A DNA stretch of 13,939 nucleotides from DATKQY01 sp035532475 (GCA_035532475.1 DATKQY010000077.1:1-13939); one strand, 5' to 3'; counted from the first letter of the stretch, positions 7,088 through 13,536 are shown. The notes: generated by a model not told the origin, from the sequence alone. A program made the numbers and translations.

Positions 7088-7348
7088 TCAGCGCGGGGCG
7101 CGAGCACCGACGGCGAGTGGATGGCCGGGCAGCTCCGCCCCGCCGCCGTCGTCCAGCACCTCGATCGCCGTCGTACGGCCGCACCACCGGCAGGTGACCG
7201 ACTCGACGAGCGAGTCGAGGACGACCTCTTCCTCGACTCGGCAGTCACCGCCGAGGTCGAAGTGGAAGAACGAGCTGGTCCGGCGGCGCTCGAGCACGTC
7301 GAAGCGCGTCCTGTTTCCGCACGCCGAACAGCGATAGCGGATGGCCAC
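7088..7348 (-). CDS. Zinc-ribbon-like protein of unknown function (86 aa)
   Basis: Starts with a treble-clef-like knuckle, RYRCSACGNRTRFDV (Cys7, Cys10), and has a second CxxC in VTCRWCGRTTAIEV (Cys53, Cys56). The pairing of two CxxC knuckles about 43 residues apart is typical of a small zinc ribbon. Cys36 lies between them. The C-terminus (from about residue 67) is Gly/Pro/Ala-rich and probably disordered. The function is unknown; zinc ribbons of this size often bind RNA, DNA or protein. An in-frame TAA four codons upstream limits the start, and GTG at 7348 is chosen because a -10-like TAACTT ends six bases before it, the leaderless arrangement also seen at alaC. It is divergent from the CAP-like gene. 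Confidence 0.72.
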   Translation of the reverse strand: MAIRYRCSACGNRTRFDVLERRRTSSFFHFDLGGDCRVEEEVVLDSLVESVTCRWCGRTTAIEVLDDGGGAELPGHPLAVGARAPR

Positions 7349-7360
7349 GGCCCGAAGTTA
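7349..7360 (-). promoter_or_regulatory. Leaderless -10 element for the zinc-ribbon gene (TAACTT, 6 bases before GTG)
   Basis: Minus-strand TAACTT (7355-7360) fits TANNNT and lies six bases before the GTG. The context CGCTAACTTCGGGC matches the alaC upstream sequence at all but one position of the shared 14-mer. No ribosome-binding site precedes the start. Confidence 0.55.
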
Positions 7361-7440
7361 GCGCGGCCCGCCCGCCGCCACGCGGATCGTCGAGGGCGAC
7401 CACGGAGAAGCGCAAGGTGACCACCGTCCGCGGTGCGGCA

Positions 7441-7452
7441 GGCCGAACGGCC
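7441..7452. repeat. Short inverted repeat in the divergent intergenic gap
   Basis: GGCCG-AA-CGGCC, a 12-base inverted repeat about 38 bases before the CAP-like ATG and within the 141-base gap separating it from the zinc-ribbon gene. A second weaker one, CACCG-TCCG-CGGTG, lies about 20 bases further left. Either could be an operator, or chance in GC-rich DNA. I see no confident promoter for the plus-strand gene. Confidence 0.3.
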
Positions 7453-7489
7453 CTAAGTGAGCAGCTCAGAGCGGTCGTTAGGGACGACG

Positions 7490-8632
7490 ATGAAGGCGTG
7501 CGGGTCCATCCTGAGGCGGCTCGGTCGTGCCGCGCACCTCACCGTGCGCTCGCCCCGTCTCGCTTCGCTCGCCGTGATCGTCGTGACGACATCGGTCCTG
7601 CTGCCTGTCGCCGGAGCGGGCGCACCCACCACCGTCGCCCAGCGGGTGGCAGCCAGCCACAAGCCCGTCCCCCACGTGACGAGGGTCAAGAAGGCCAAGA
7701 AGCGCGCCGTCGCCCCCCTGGTCACCCACTACGCGGGGATCATCCCCCCGAACGAACCGGCTGCCGACGTGGCGCCGAGCCCGAACTTCACCGCGGACTG
7801 CTCGCCCGAGGCCCTCGACGACTCGACGACCTGCGCCCAGGCGATCCTCGCCGCGACGGCGAACGCACGCTCCACCGAGCAGATCGGGCCGCTCGACGTC
7901 GCCCTCGCCCCCCTGCTCTCGATGCCGCTGGCGGACCAGCTCTTCGTCCTCACGGACCTCGAACGCGTCAGCCGCGGCCTCCCGCCGTACACCGCACTCG
8001 TCAGCCCCCTCGACACCGTCGCGCTCACCGGCGCCGCGAACGTGACGGACCCCACCTTCTCGACGGACCAGCCGATGCTCGGGCCCGCCACGCCGATCGT
8101 GCAGTGGGGCTCGAACATGGCGTGGAACACCTACGACGCGCTCGGCGCCGACTACTACTGGCTCTACGAGGACGGCCCCGGCGGCTACAACATCGACTGC
8201 ACCACCACCAACCAGTCGGGTTGCTGGGGCCACCGCGCCAACATCCTCGTCCGCTACCCGGGCGGCATCTGCGGGGGCGAGGCGCCGACGCTCGTGATGG
8301 GGGCCGCCTCCACCACCGCCGGTTCGCCGTCCGCCCCCTCCCTCACCGAGCTGCTCGTGGCGGCGTGCGGTCCGCTCCCCCAGCGGGACGTCGTGCTCAG
8401 CTGGACGGCCGCCGAGCGAGCGCTCGGCATCGCCGCCGCGGTAAACGCGACCGCCCGCGCCAGGTCGGGCACCGCGAAGCATCCGGCGGGCCATGGAACG
8501 ACCGTCCACAAGCGCGTCGTCCGAAAGCGCGTCGCGGCCTCCCACCGCGTGGCGCGACGGCACCCTCGGCGCGCCGCGGCGGCGCGGCCTGCCCGTGGGT
8601 CGCGCCACGGACGACGGCCCGCCTCCCGCTAG
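7490..8632 (+). CDS. Secreted CAP/SCP-like domain protein with polybasic C-terminal tail
   Basis: A 380-residue exported protein. Residues 1-23 are basic, 24-45 form a hydrophobic signal segment ending VAGAGAP, so cleavage near residue 45 is likely. The mature part has a basic stretch (67-72, KKAKKR), then a domain with ERVSRGLPPY (158-167), WGSNMAWN (206-213) and CWGHRANIL (245-253). These resemble the helix, GEN-like and GHR-NIL segments of bacterial CAP (SCP/PR-1) domains. Six cysteines in the mature part (104, 115, 237, 245, 261, 293) could form three disulfides. Residues 322-380 are extremely rich in Arg, Lys and His and probably bind anionic cell-wall polymers or nucleic acid. The function of most bacterial CAP proteins is unknown. 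The ATG at 7490 is preferred because AGGGA lies five bases upstream; a GTG at 7457 would add 11 residues. It is alone on the plus strand here and convergent with rdgB. Confidence 0.75.
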   Translation: MKACGSILRRLGRAAHLTVRSPRLASLAVIVVTTSVLLPVAGAGAPTTVAQRVAASHKPVPHVTRVKKAKKRAVAPLVTHYAGIIPPNEPAADVAPSPNFTADCSPEALDDSTTCAQAILAATANARSTEQIGPLDVALAPLLSMPLADQLFVLTDLERVSRGLPPYTALVSPLDTVALTGAANVTDPTFSTDQPMLGPATPIVQWGSNMAWNTYDALGADYYWLYEDGPGGYNIDCTTTNQSGCWGHRANILVRYPGGICGGEAPTLVMGAASTTAGSPSAPSLTELLVAACGPLPQRDVVLSWTAAERALGIAAAVNATARARSGTAKHPAGHGTTVHKRVVRKRVAASHRVARRHPRRAAAARPARGSRHGRRPASR

Positions 8633-8654
8633 CGCCGGGGTCCCACCCCCGGCG
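8633..8654. terminator. Strong hairpin between convergent CAP-like and rdgB genes
   Basis: CGCCGGGG (8633-8640), loop TCCCAC, CCCCGGCG (8647-8654): a perfect 8 bp GC stem starting right after the CAP-like stop. A second small hairpin, CACAC-GGG-GTGTG (8672-8684), lies just before the rdgB stop. Together they fill the 52-base convergent gap and probably end both transcripts. No U-tract on either strand. Confidence 0.6.
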
Positions 8655-8684
8655 GCCTCGCTGCGCCGCACCACACGGGGTGTG

Positions 8685-9314
8685 CTACGCCTCGACGGCG
8701 GCGGCCAGCGCCGCCGCCAACGCCCGGAGCGCGCGGCCCCGGTGCGACACGGCGTGCTTCTCGGCCGGCGACATCTCGGCGAACGACCGGCCGTCGCCCT
8801 CGTCGGGCACGAACACCGGGTCGTAGCCGAAGCCCCCGGTGCCACGAGGCGTGGCCGCGATCTCGCCCGCGACCTCGCCGATGCCGACGAGCTCTGACCC
8901 GTCGGGGAAGGCGACGAGCGCGACGGTCCGAAAGCGCGCGCGGCGGTCCGGCGCCCCCCCGAGCTCGGCGAGGAGCTTGGCGAGGTTGTCGGAGTAGCGG
9001 CCTGCCGGTCCGGCATACCGGGCCGAGCGCACGCCGGGGGCGCCGCCGAGGGCCGCCACCTCGAGGCCGGTGTCGTCGGCCAGCGCGGCGAGCCCGGTGG
9101 CCTCCACGACCGCTTGGGCCTTCAGCCTGGCATTCTTCTCCAGTGTCTCGCCGGTCTCCTCCACGTCGGGGAGCGAGGCGGGCCGCTCGAGGAGCTCGAC
9201 ACGCGGACCGAGCTCGGCCCGGAGGAGCTCGCCGATCTCGGTCGCCTTGTCCGGGTTCGCCGTCGCGAGGACGAGCCGGAGCACCGGCCGCTCGTCCGGT
9301 GCCGGAGCGCTCAC
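8685..9314 (-). CDS. rdgB: XTP/dITP diphosphatase RdgB (HAM1 family)
   Basis: Housecleaning enzyme that hydrolyses (d)ITP and XTP to monophosphates, keeping deaminated purines out of DNA and RNA. The family motifs are present: ATANPDK (17-23) for the triphosphate, ADDTGLEV (79-86) with the metal-binding acids, GGFGYDPVFVP (160-170) for base recognition, and SHRGRA (190-195). The 209-residue length is normal. The GTG start at 9314 overlaps the rph stop in GTGA, so translation is probably coupled; GGAGG lies just upstream inside rph. It is the last gene of the mec-to-rdgB block. The C-terminal Ala-rich end is common in GC-rich relatives. Confidence 0.95.
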   Translation of the reverse strand: MSAPAPDERPVLRLVLATANPDKATEIGELLRAELGPRVELLERPASLPDVEETGETLEKNARLKAQAVVEATGLAALADDTGLEVAALGGAPGVRSARYAGPAGRYSDNLAKLLAELGGAPDRRARFRTVALVAFPDGSELVGIGEVAGEIAATPRGTGGFGYDPVFVPDEGDGRSFAEMSPAEKHAVSHRGRALRALAAALAAAVEA

Positions 9315-10069
9315 GAGCCTCCACGGCGTGGCGGCGGCGCCTCGAGCACGCCCCGCTGTGCCGCGAGGATCTCCTCGATGCCACGCGTCGCCAGCTCGAG
9401 CAGCTGGTCGAGCTCGCCGCGGGTGAACGGCAGCCCCTCGGCGGTCCCCTGGACCTCGACGAAGCGGCCGGCCCCCGTCATCACAACGTTCATGTCCACC
9501 TCGGCGCTCGAGTCCTCGGAGTAGTCGAGGTCGAGGAGACAGCCGGCGCCGACGACGCCGACGGAGACCGCGGCGCAGGCGTCCTTCAAGGGGTTGCGCC
9601 CGATGCTCCCGGCCTGGACGAGGCGCTCACAGGCATCGTGCAGCGCGACGTAGGCACCCGAGATCGCCGCGGTGCGGGTGCCGCCGTCCGCCTGGAGCAC
9701 GTCGCAGTCGAGCACGATCTGGCGCTCGCCGAGCGCCTCGAGGTCGCACACCGCCCGCAGCGCACGCCCGATGAGCCGCTGGATCTCGTGCGTCCTGCCC
9801 GATTGGCGTCCTCGCGCCGCCTCGCGGGCGACGCGCTCCGGCGAGGAGCCCGGCAGCAGCGAGTACTCGGCGGTGACCCATCCGCGCCCCGTCCCGCGCA
9901 TCCAGCGGGGCACCTCCTCGTCGACGGACGCGGTGCAAAGCACCTTCGTCCTGCCCATCGAGACGAGCACCGAACCTGCCGCGAACTCGGTGTAGTCGCG
10001 CACGAACCCGAGCGGACGAAGCTCGTCGAGGCCGCGCCCGTCGCGGCGCGTCAGGCTCACCTGGTCCAT
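9311..10069 (-). CDS. rph: Ribonuclease PH
   Basis: Phosphate-dependent 3'-5' exoribonuclease that trims tRNA precursors, working as a hexamer in the cytoplasm. At 252 residues it has the normal length. Typical segments are the N-terminal RRDGRGLDELRP (8-19), GRTHEIQRLIGRALR (91-105), CDVLQADGGTRTAAISGAY (122-140) for phosphate and RNA binding, and the acidic metal-binding region LDLDYSEDSSAEVDMNVV (179-196). The start is ATG at 10069 with GAGGAG nine bases upstream. It follows murI after 96 bases and overlaps rdgB by four bases. The rph-rdgB pair is conserved across actinobacteria. Confidence 0.96.
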   Translation of the reverse strand: MDQVSLTRRDGRGLDELRPLGFVRDYTEFAAGSVLVSMGRTKVLCTASVDEEVPRWMRGTGRGWVTAEYSLLPGSSPERVAREAARGRQSGRTHEIQRLIGRALRAVCDLEALGERQIVLDCDVLQADGGTRTAAISGAYVALHDACERLVQAGSIGRNPLKDACAAVSVGVVGAGCLLDLDYSEDSSAEVDMNVVMTGAGRFVEVQGTAEGLPFTRGELDQLLELATRGIEEILAAQRGVLEAPPPRRGGS

Positions 10070-10151
10070 CGTGGTCGGCTCCTCTCGGCTGTGCCCGTCG
10101 ACGCCCGGCGGTGATGGCCGGGGGGACCACCACGGGCTCTCGTACGCCGGC

Positions 10152-10163
10152 TCGGGCGCCCGA
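10152..10163 (-). other. 12 bp perfect palindrome just after murI stop
   Basis: TCGGGCGCCCGA is self-complementary and lies two bases past the murI TAG. As RNA a hairpin needs a loop, so the usable stem is only four base pairs. It could be a minor 3'-end structure or a protein site. The rest of the 96-base murI-rph gap shows only the rph Shine-Dalgarno. Confidence 0.25.
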
Positions 10164-10165
10164 CC

Positions 10166-10978
10166 CTACCGTGCAGCGTCGAACGCGACCGCCTCGACGT
10201 GCACGAGCTCGGGGCCGAGGAGCCGCCCGCCCATCTCGGCGAACCACCCCACGTCACCCGAGGACAAGAAGCGGTGGTCGGCCTTGCCCGGCGTCCGGCG
10301 CCCCATCCCCGTCGCCTCCAAGATCGCGAGCACGTCGAACGCCGTCTCCTCCGCCGAGGAGACGAGGACGACCTCGCGGCCCATCACGTCACCGATCGTC
10401 CGCGCGAGGAACGGGTAGTGCGTGCAGCCGAGGAGCAGGACGTCGACACCCACCTCCCGCAGCGGCGCCAGCAGGCGCTCGGCCAGCACGTGCACCTGGT
10501 CCGAGGCGGTCTCGCCCCGCTCGACGAACTCGACGAAGCCCGGGCAGGCCTGGATGTGCAGCTCACTGGGGATCCGCAGCCCCGCCGCTGCCCGCTGGTA
10601 TGCGCCCGAGCCCACCGTCCCGACGGTGCCGATCACCCCGATCCGCCCGGTCGTCGTCGCCTGGGCGGCGGCGCGCAGCCCCGGCTCGATCACGCCGACG
10701 ACCGGCACGTCGACGCTGAAGCGAAGCTCGTCGAGGGCCGCCGAGGCGGCGGTGTTGCAGGCGACGACGACCATCTTCACGTTCTCGACGTGCACGAGAT
10801 GGTTGGTGATCTCGAGGCTGAAGCGCCGCACCTCCTCGGCGTGGCGCGGCCCATAGGGATAGCGACCGGTGTCGCCCACGTAGACCAGCTGCTCACCGGG
10901 GAGCAGGTCGATCAGCGCACGGGCGACCGTCAGGCCGCCGAACCCGCTGTCGAACACGCCGATCGGACGGTCGTCCAT
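10166..10978 (-). CDS. murI: Glutamate racemase
   Basis: Cofactor-independent racemase that converts L-glutamate to the D-glutamate used in peptidoglycan stem peptides. The two catalytic cysteines are Cys74 in VVACNTAAS and Cys185 in LLGCTHYPF. Asp10 in FDSGFGG and His187 are the assisting residues, and the GDTGRYPYG loop (36-43 region) is present. The length, 270 residues, is usual. The ATG at 10978 has no convincing Shine-Dalgarno; a TANNNT element (TAGCCT, 10987-10992) ends eight bases before it, so a leaderless or near-leaderless transcript is possible. It follows cysM after 57 bases. Confidence 0.96.
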   Translation of the reverse strand: MDDRPIGVFDSGFGGLTVARALIDLLPGEQLVYVGDTGRYPYGPRHAEEVRRFSLEITNHLVHVENVKMVVVACNTAASAALDELRFSVDVPVVGVIEPGLRAAAQATTTGRIGVIGTVGTVGSGAYQRAAAGLRIPSELHIQACPGFVEFVERGETASDQVHVLAERLLAPLREVGVDVLLLGCTHYPFLARTIGDVMGREVVLVSSAEETAFDVLAILEATGMGRRTPGKADHRFLSSGDVGWFAEMGGRLLGPELVHVEAVAFDAAR

Positions 10979-11035
10979 CGCCCGTCAGGCTACGCGGAGC
11001 GGGCGGGGGCGGTGCGACCGGGTGGCCCGGATGTC

Positions 11036-11983
11036 TTAGAAGTAGATGACCTGGCGCGCCCGCTCGGCCACCTCGTCGACGTCGCCGGTCCATGCCCCGG
11101 TCGAGAGGTACTTCCAGCCGCCGTCGGGCGAGAGCACGACGATGACGCCCGAGTCGATCTGGCGAGCGCACCGCACGGCGCCGGCCATCGCCGCGCCCGT
11201 CGACAGGCCGGCGAAGACCCCGGCGTCGGCCAGGCGCCGCGTCCACACGATCGAGTCCTTCGGCCCCACCACCGTCTTGCGGTCGAGGATCTTCTCGCCC
11301 CCGAGGTCGGTGAAGATCGGGGGGATGTAGCCGTCGTCCAGGTTGCGCAGCCCGTCGACCATCTCGCCGGAGGGCGGCTCGACGGCCCAGACCTCGACGG
11401 AGGGGTTCTGCTCCTTCAGGTAGCGGCCGACACCGAGCAGCGTGCCGCTCGTACCGAGCCCGGCGACGAAATGGGTGGTCTCGGGGCAGTCACGCCAGAT
11501 CTCGGGCCCCGTGCCCTCGTAGTGGGCGCGGGGGTTGGCCGCGTTCCCGTACTGGTAGAGGAACACCCACTCGGGGTGCTCCGCGGCGAGGCGCTGGACC
11601 AGCCTCACGGCACCGTTCGAACCTTCTGAGCCTGGGGATTCGATGATGTCGGCCCCCCAGACCTCGAGGAGCTGGCGCCGCTCGACGGACACGTTGGTCG
11701 GCAGTACGACCTTCAGGTGGTAGCCCTTCGACCGGGAGACCAGGGCCAGACCGATTCCGGTGTTCCCCGACGACGACTCGATCAGCGTCGCTCCCGGCGT
11801 GAGCACGCCCCGCTCCTCTGCGTCTTCGATCATCGAGAGGGCGACGCGGTCCTTCACGGAGCCGCCGGGATTCGTCCCTTCCAGCTTGACGAGGATCCGA
11901 ACGTCCGGGTTCGGGCTGAGCGACGAGACCTCCACGAGCGGCGTATTGCCGATCAGCTCGATGACGCTGCGCACGACGGTCAC
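11036..11983 (-). CDS. cysM: CysO-dependent O-phosphoserine cysteine synthase CysM
   Basis: PLP enzyme of the cysteine-synthase family. The mycobacterial enzyme joins O-phosphoserine-derived aminoacrylate to the thiocarboxylate of CysO. Here the PLP lysine is Lys44 in GGSVKDR, the carboxylate loop is SSSGNTG (70-76) and the phosphate-cup GTSGT is at 177-181. Arg213 in GLRNLDDGYIP matches Arg220 of M. tuberculosis CysM, the residue reported to select O-phosphoserine over O-acetylserine, as far as I recall the alignment. FLYQYGNAAN and GWKYLSTGAWTG are also shared with that enzyme. The length is 315 residues. The GTG start at 11983 has an excellent GGGGAGGT seven bases upstream. It lies 31 bases after cysO and downstream of mec, so the function is well supported by context. 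Confidence 0.95.
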   Translation of the reverse strand: MTVVRSVIELIGNTPLVEVSSLSPNPDVRILVKLEGTNPGGSVKDRVALSMIEDAEERGVLTPGATLIESSSGNTGIGLALVSRSKGYHLKVVLPTNVSVERRQLLEVWGADIIESPGSEGSNGAVRLVQRLAAEHPEWVFLYQYGNAANPRAHYEGTGPEIWRDCPETTHFVAGLGTSGTLLGVGRYLKEQNPSVEVWAVEPPSGEMVDGLRNLDDGYIPPIFTDLGGEKILDRKTVVGPKDSIVWTRRLADAGVFAGLSTGAAMAGAVRCARQIDSGVIVVLSPDGGWKYLSTGAWTGDVDEVAERARQVIYF

Positions 11984-12014
11984 GCGACCACCTCCCCGGA
12001 CACGCGTCCTTCGG

Positions 12015-12296
12015 CTAACCGGCTCCCCCGGCGACGGCCGGGAGGATGGAGACCACGTCGTCGGGCGCGACCTTCGTCAACAGCTTGTCGAGGTAGCGGA
12101 CGTCGTCGTCGTTCAGGTAGACGTTCACGAACTTGTGCAGCGACCCGTCACCGGTCAGCACCTGCCCGGCCAGCGCCGGATACGCGCCCTCGAGCGAGCG
12201 GAGCACCTCGCCGACGGTCGACCCCTCGACGGACACCGACTGGCGTCCCTCCGCGGCGGGGCGCAGCAGCGTAGGGAGGCGGACTTCGACGGGCAC
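12015..12296 (-). CDS. cysO: CysO-type ubiquitin-like sulfur carrier protein (C-terminus GGAG)
   Basis: A 93-residue MoaD/ThiS/ubiquitin-fold protein. It opens PVEVRLPTLLRP and contains HKFVNVYLNDDDVRYLD and ILPAVAGG, closely matching M. tuberculosis CysO, whose C-terminal glycine becomes a thiocarboxylate and delivers sulfur for cysteine. The start is GTG at 12296, chosen for the GGAGG four bases upstream; the frame stays open further upstream to about 12518 but that extension is Arg-rich and non-homologous. Oddly, two residues, Ala-Gly, follow the Gly-Gly before the TAG stop, so the Gly-Gly must be exposed by cleavage, or Ala-Gly itself ends the carrier. The adjacent Mec protease is the natural candidate for cleavage. 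cysM starts 31 bases downstream. Confidence 0.93.
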   Translation of the reverse strand: MPVEVRLPTLLRPAAEGRQSVSVEGSTVGEVLRSLEGAYPALAGQVLTGDGSLHKFVNVYLNDDDVRYLDKLLTKVAPDDVVSILPAVAGGAG

Positions 12297-12340
12297 GGCT
12301 CCTCCGGCGGGGTCGAGCGAATGGTGACCTGCTTGGTCGG

Positions 12341-12346
12341 ATTCTA
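12341..12346 (-). promoter_or_regulatory. Candidate -10 for cysO (TAGAAT)
   Basis: Minus-strand TAGAAT, a 5-of-6 match to TATAAT, in the 116-base mec-cysO gap. It would give a leader of about 38 bases ending in the cysO Shine-Dalgarno. The -35 region is weak. A small inverted repeat (ACCTG ... CAGGT, 12325-12350 region) flanks it and could be an operator. It suggests cysO-cysM can be transcribed independently of mec. Confidence 0.4.
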
Positions 12347-12412
12347 CAGGTGGGACCCTGACGCACCCGCGCCTCACGGCGGCGAACGTCGCGGCGGTCG
12401 TGCGACGGCGCT

Positions 12413-12880
12413 TCAGCCGGCCTCGACGATCGGCTCCTCGGTGATCGAGTCGCCGATGATCCGGTACGAGCGGATGGACGCCACCTCGTCGCGCAGCGAG
12501 ACCACCACGTAGTGCCACGACGGGTCCGGCGCCTGGGCGACGTCGGTCTGCGACGGGTACGGGTCGGTGTGGGTGTGGGAGTGGAAGACGCCGATGATCG
12601 AGATCCCCTCCTCCTCGGCCCGTCGGTCGGCGCGCAGGTGGTCCAGGGGGTCCACCGTGTAGAGGCGGGATGACGCCGCGGCGTTGCGAGTCGGGAACAG
12701 GCGAAGGACGGCGCCGGTGGCAGGGTCGCCGGCCAGCAGGCCGCAGCCCTCCTCTGGGTACGCCCGAAGGCAGTGGGCGACCATCTCGGCGCGCAGATCG
12801 GCACCCACCACGAGCTCGGAGCTGCCGACTGGCTGCCCGGCCAGCGCCCCCCCGGCCGTCCCGCCGCCCGATTCCGTCAT
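12413..12880 (-). CDS. mec: Mec, JAMM-type CysO-cysteine metallopeptidase
   Basis: Zinc metallopeptidase of the JAB1/MPN/Mov34 family. In M. tuberculosis, Mec+ cleaves cysteine from the C-terminus of the CysO-cysteine adduct, releasing free cysteine. The full JAMM motif is present: Glu44 in PEEGCGLL, then HSH (His100, His102), seven residues, Ser110 and Asp113 in PSQTD. The protein is 155 residues, with about 22 extra, Gly-rich N-terminal residues. The ATG at 12880 has no Shine-Dalgarno; a -10-like TAGCCT (12890-12895) lies nine bases before it. It starts the mec-cysO-cysM block and is divergent from smpB by only 27 bases. Because CysO here carries residues after Gly-Gly, Mec may also process the CysO precursor; that second role is inference. 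Confidence 0.92.
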   Translation of the reverse strand: MTESGGGTAGGALAGQPVGSSELVVGADLRAEMVAHCLRAYPEEGCGLLAGDPATGAVLRLFPTRNAAASSRLYTVDPLDHLRADRRAEEEGISIIGVFHSHTHTDPYPSQTDVAQAPDPSWHYVVVSLRDEVASIRSYRIIGDSITEEPIVEAG

Positions 12881-12889
12881 CGGATGCGG

Positions 12890-12899
12890 AGGCTACCGT
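12890..12899. promoter_or_regulatory. Overlapping divergent -10-like elements between mec and smpB
   Basis: The minus strand carries TAGCCT (12890-12895) facing mec and the plus strand carries TACCGT (12894-12899) facing smpB. Both fit TANNNT and they share the bases at 12894-12895. Each lies eight or nine bases from its start codon, and neither gene has a good Shine-Dalgarno. The -35 regions would fall inside the opposite gene. Confidence 0.35.
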
Positions 12900-12907
12900 G
12901 TCATCTC

Positions 12908-13450
12908 GTGCCGTCGACGTCCCGCAGCAAGCAGAAGGGCGCTCCGGGCACTAAGCCGAGCGGCAGCGGGAGCCGGCGGGACGACGGGCCGGTGATCCGG
13001 CGGGTCGCGCAGAACCGGCGCGCCCGCCACGAGTACGACGTCCTCGAGACCTTCGAGGCCGGCCTCGCGCTGCGCGGCGGCGAGGTGAAGTCGCTGCGTG
13101 CCGGCCAGGTGTCGCTGCAGGACTCCTACGCCCGAGTCGACGACGGCGAGGTGTGGCTGCTCGGCACGCACATCGCCCCCTACGAGTTCTCGAGCGGCTT
13201 CGGCCACGTCGACCCCGACCGTCCCCGCAAGCTGCTGCTCCACCGCGACCAGATCGACGAGCTCAGGGGGCGGGTCGCGCAGCAGTCGCTCACGCTGGTG
13301 CCGCTCTCCATCTACTTCAAGGACGGGCGCGCGAAGGTCGAGCTGGCCCTCGCGCGCGGCCGACGGCTCTACGACAAGCGTCACGTCCTGGCCGAGAGGG
13401 ATGCCGCGCGTGAAGCCGAGCGGGCGATGAAAGAGGTCCGTCATCGCTGA
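12908..13450 (+). CDS. smpB: SsrA-binding protein SmpB
   Basis: RNA-binding partner of tmRNA, essential for trans-translation: it fits into the decoding centre and delivers charged tmRNA to stalled ribosomes. The core runs from NRRARHEYDVLETFEAGLAL (36-55) through GGEVKSLRAGQVSLQDSYA (57-75) to LVPLSIYFKDGRAKVELALA (130-149), and the basic C-terminal tail holds the DKRH motif (156-159). With the GTG at 12908 it is 180 residues, about 20 more than usual, with a Ser/Lys/Gly-rich N-terminus. A GTG at 12992 would give 152 residues, closer to the family norm; the earlier start is favoured only by the TANNNT element. ssrA follows 120 bases downstream. Confidence 0.95.
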   Translation: MPSTSRSKQKGAPGTKPSGSGSRRDDGPVIRRVAQNRRARHEYDVLETFEAGLALRGGEVKSLRAGQVSLQDSYARVDDGEVWLLGTHIAPYEFSSGFGHVDPDRPRKLLLHRDQIDELRGRVAQQSLTLVPLSIYFKDGRAKVELALARGRRLYDKRHVLAERDAAREAERAMKEVRHR

Positions 13451-13536
13451 CCTGCGGGTCGGCGCCCGGTCGTTCCGGCCGGCGGTGGGCGCGCGCGCCG
13501 GCGGTACCATGGAGGGGTCGGGAGTCGCCCGGCGAG

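Noticed and set aside
4571..7420. A 949-codon open frame on the plus strand
   Set aside because: It lies antisense to the LLM, SRPBCC, glycosyltransferase and small cysteine-protein genes and is rich in Arg, Gly and Pro with no domain. High GC removes stop codons from the antisense frame.
7478..9016. A 512-codon minus-strand open frame opposite the CAP-like gene
   Set aside because: Low-complexity Arg/Gly-rich translation with no recognisable motif, opposite a gene with a signal peptide and CAP-like segments, and crossing into rdgB in the wrong frame.
10199..11629. A 476-codon plus-strand open frame opposite murI and cysM
   Set aside because: The His/Asp/Arg-rich translation is an antisense artefact of two well-identified minus-strand enzymes.
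12297..12518. N-terminal extension of cysO (167-residue frame)
   Set aside because: The extra part is Arg-rich, overlaps mec in antisense-free but unrelated frame, and does not resemble CysO. The GTG at 12296 has a strong Shine-Dalgarno and gives the normal family length.
12773..12907. N-terminal extension of smpB
   Set aside because: The frame upstream of 12908 overlaps the start of mec on the other strand and encodes nothing SmpB-like.
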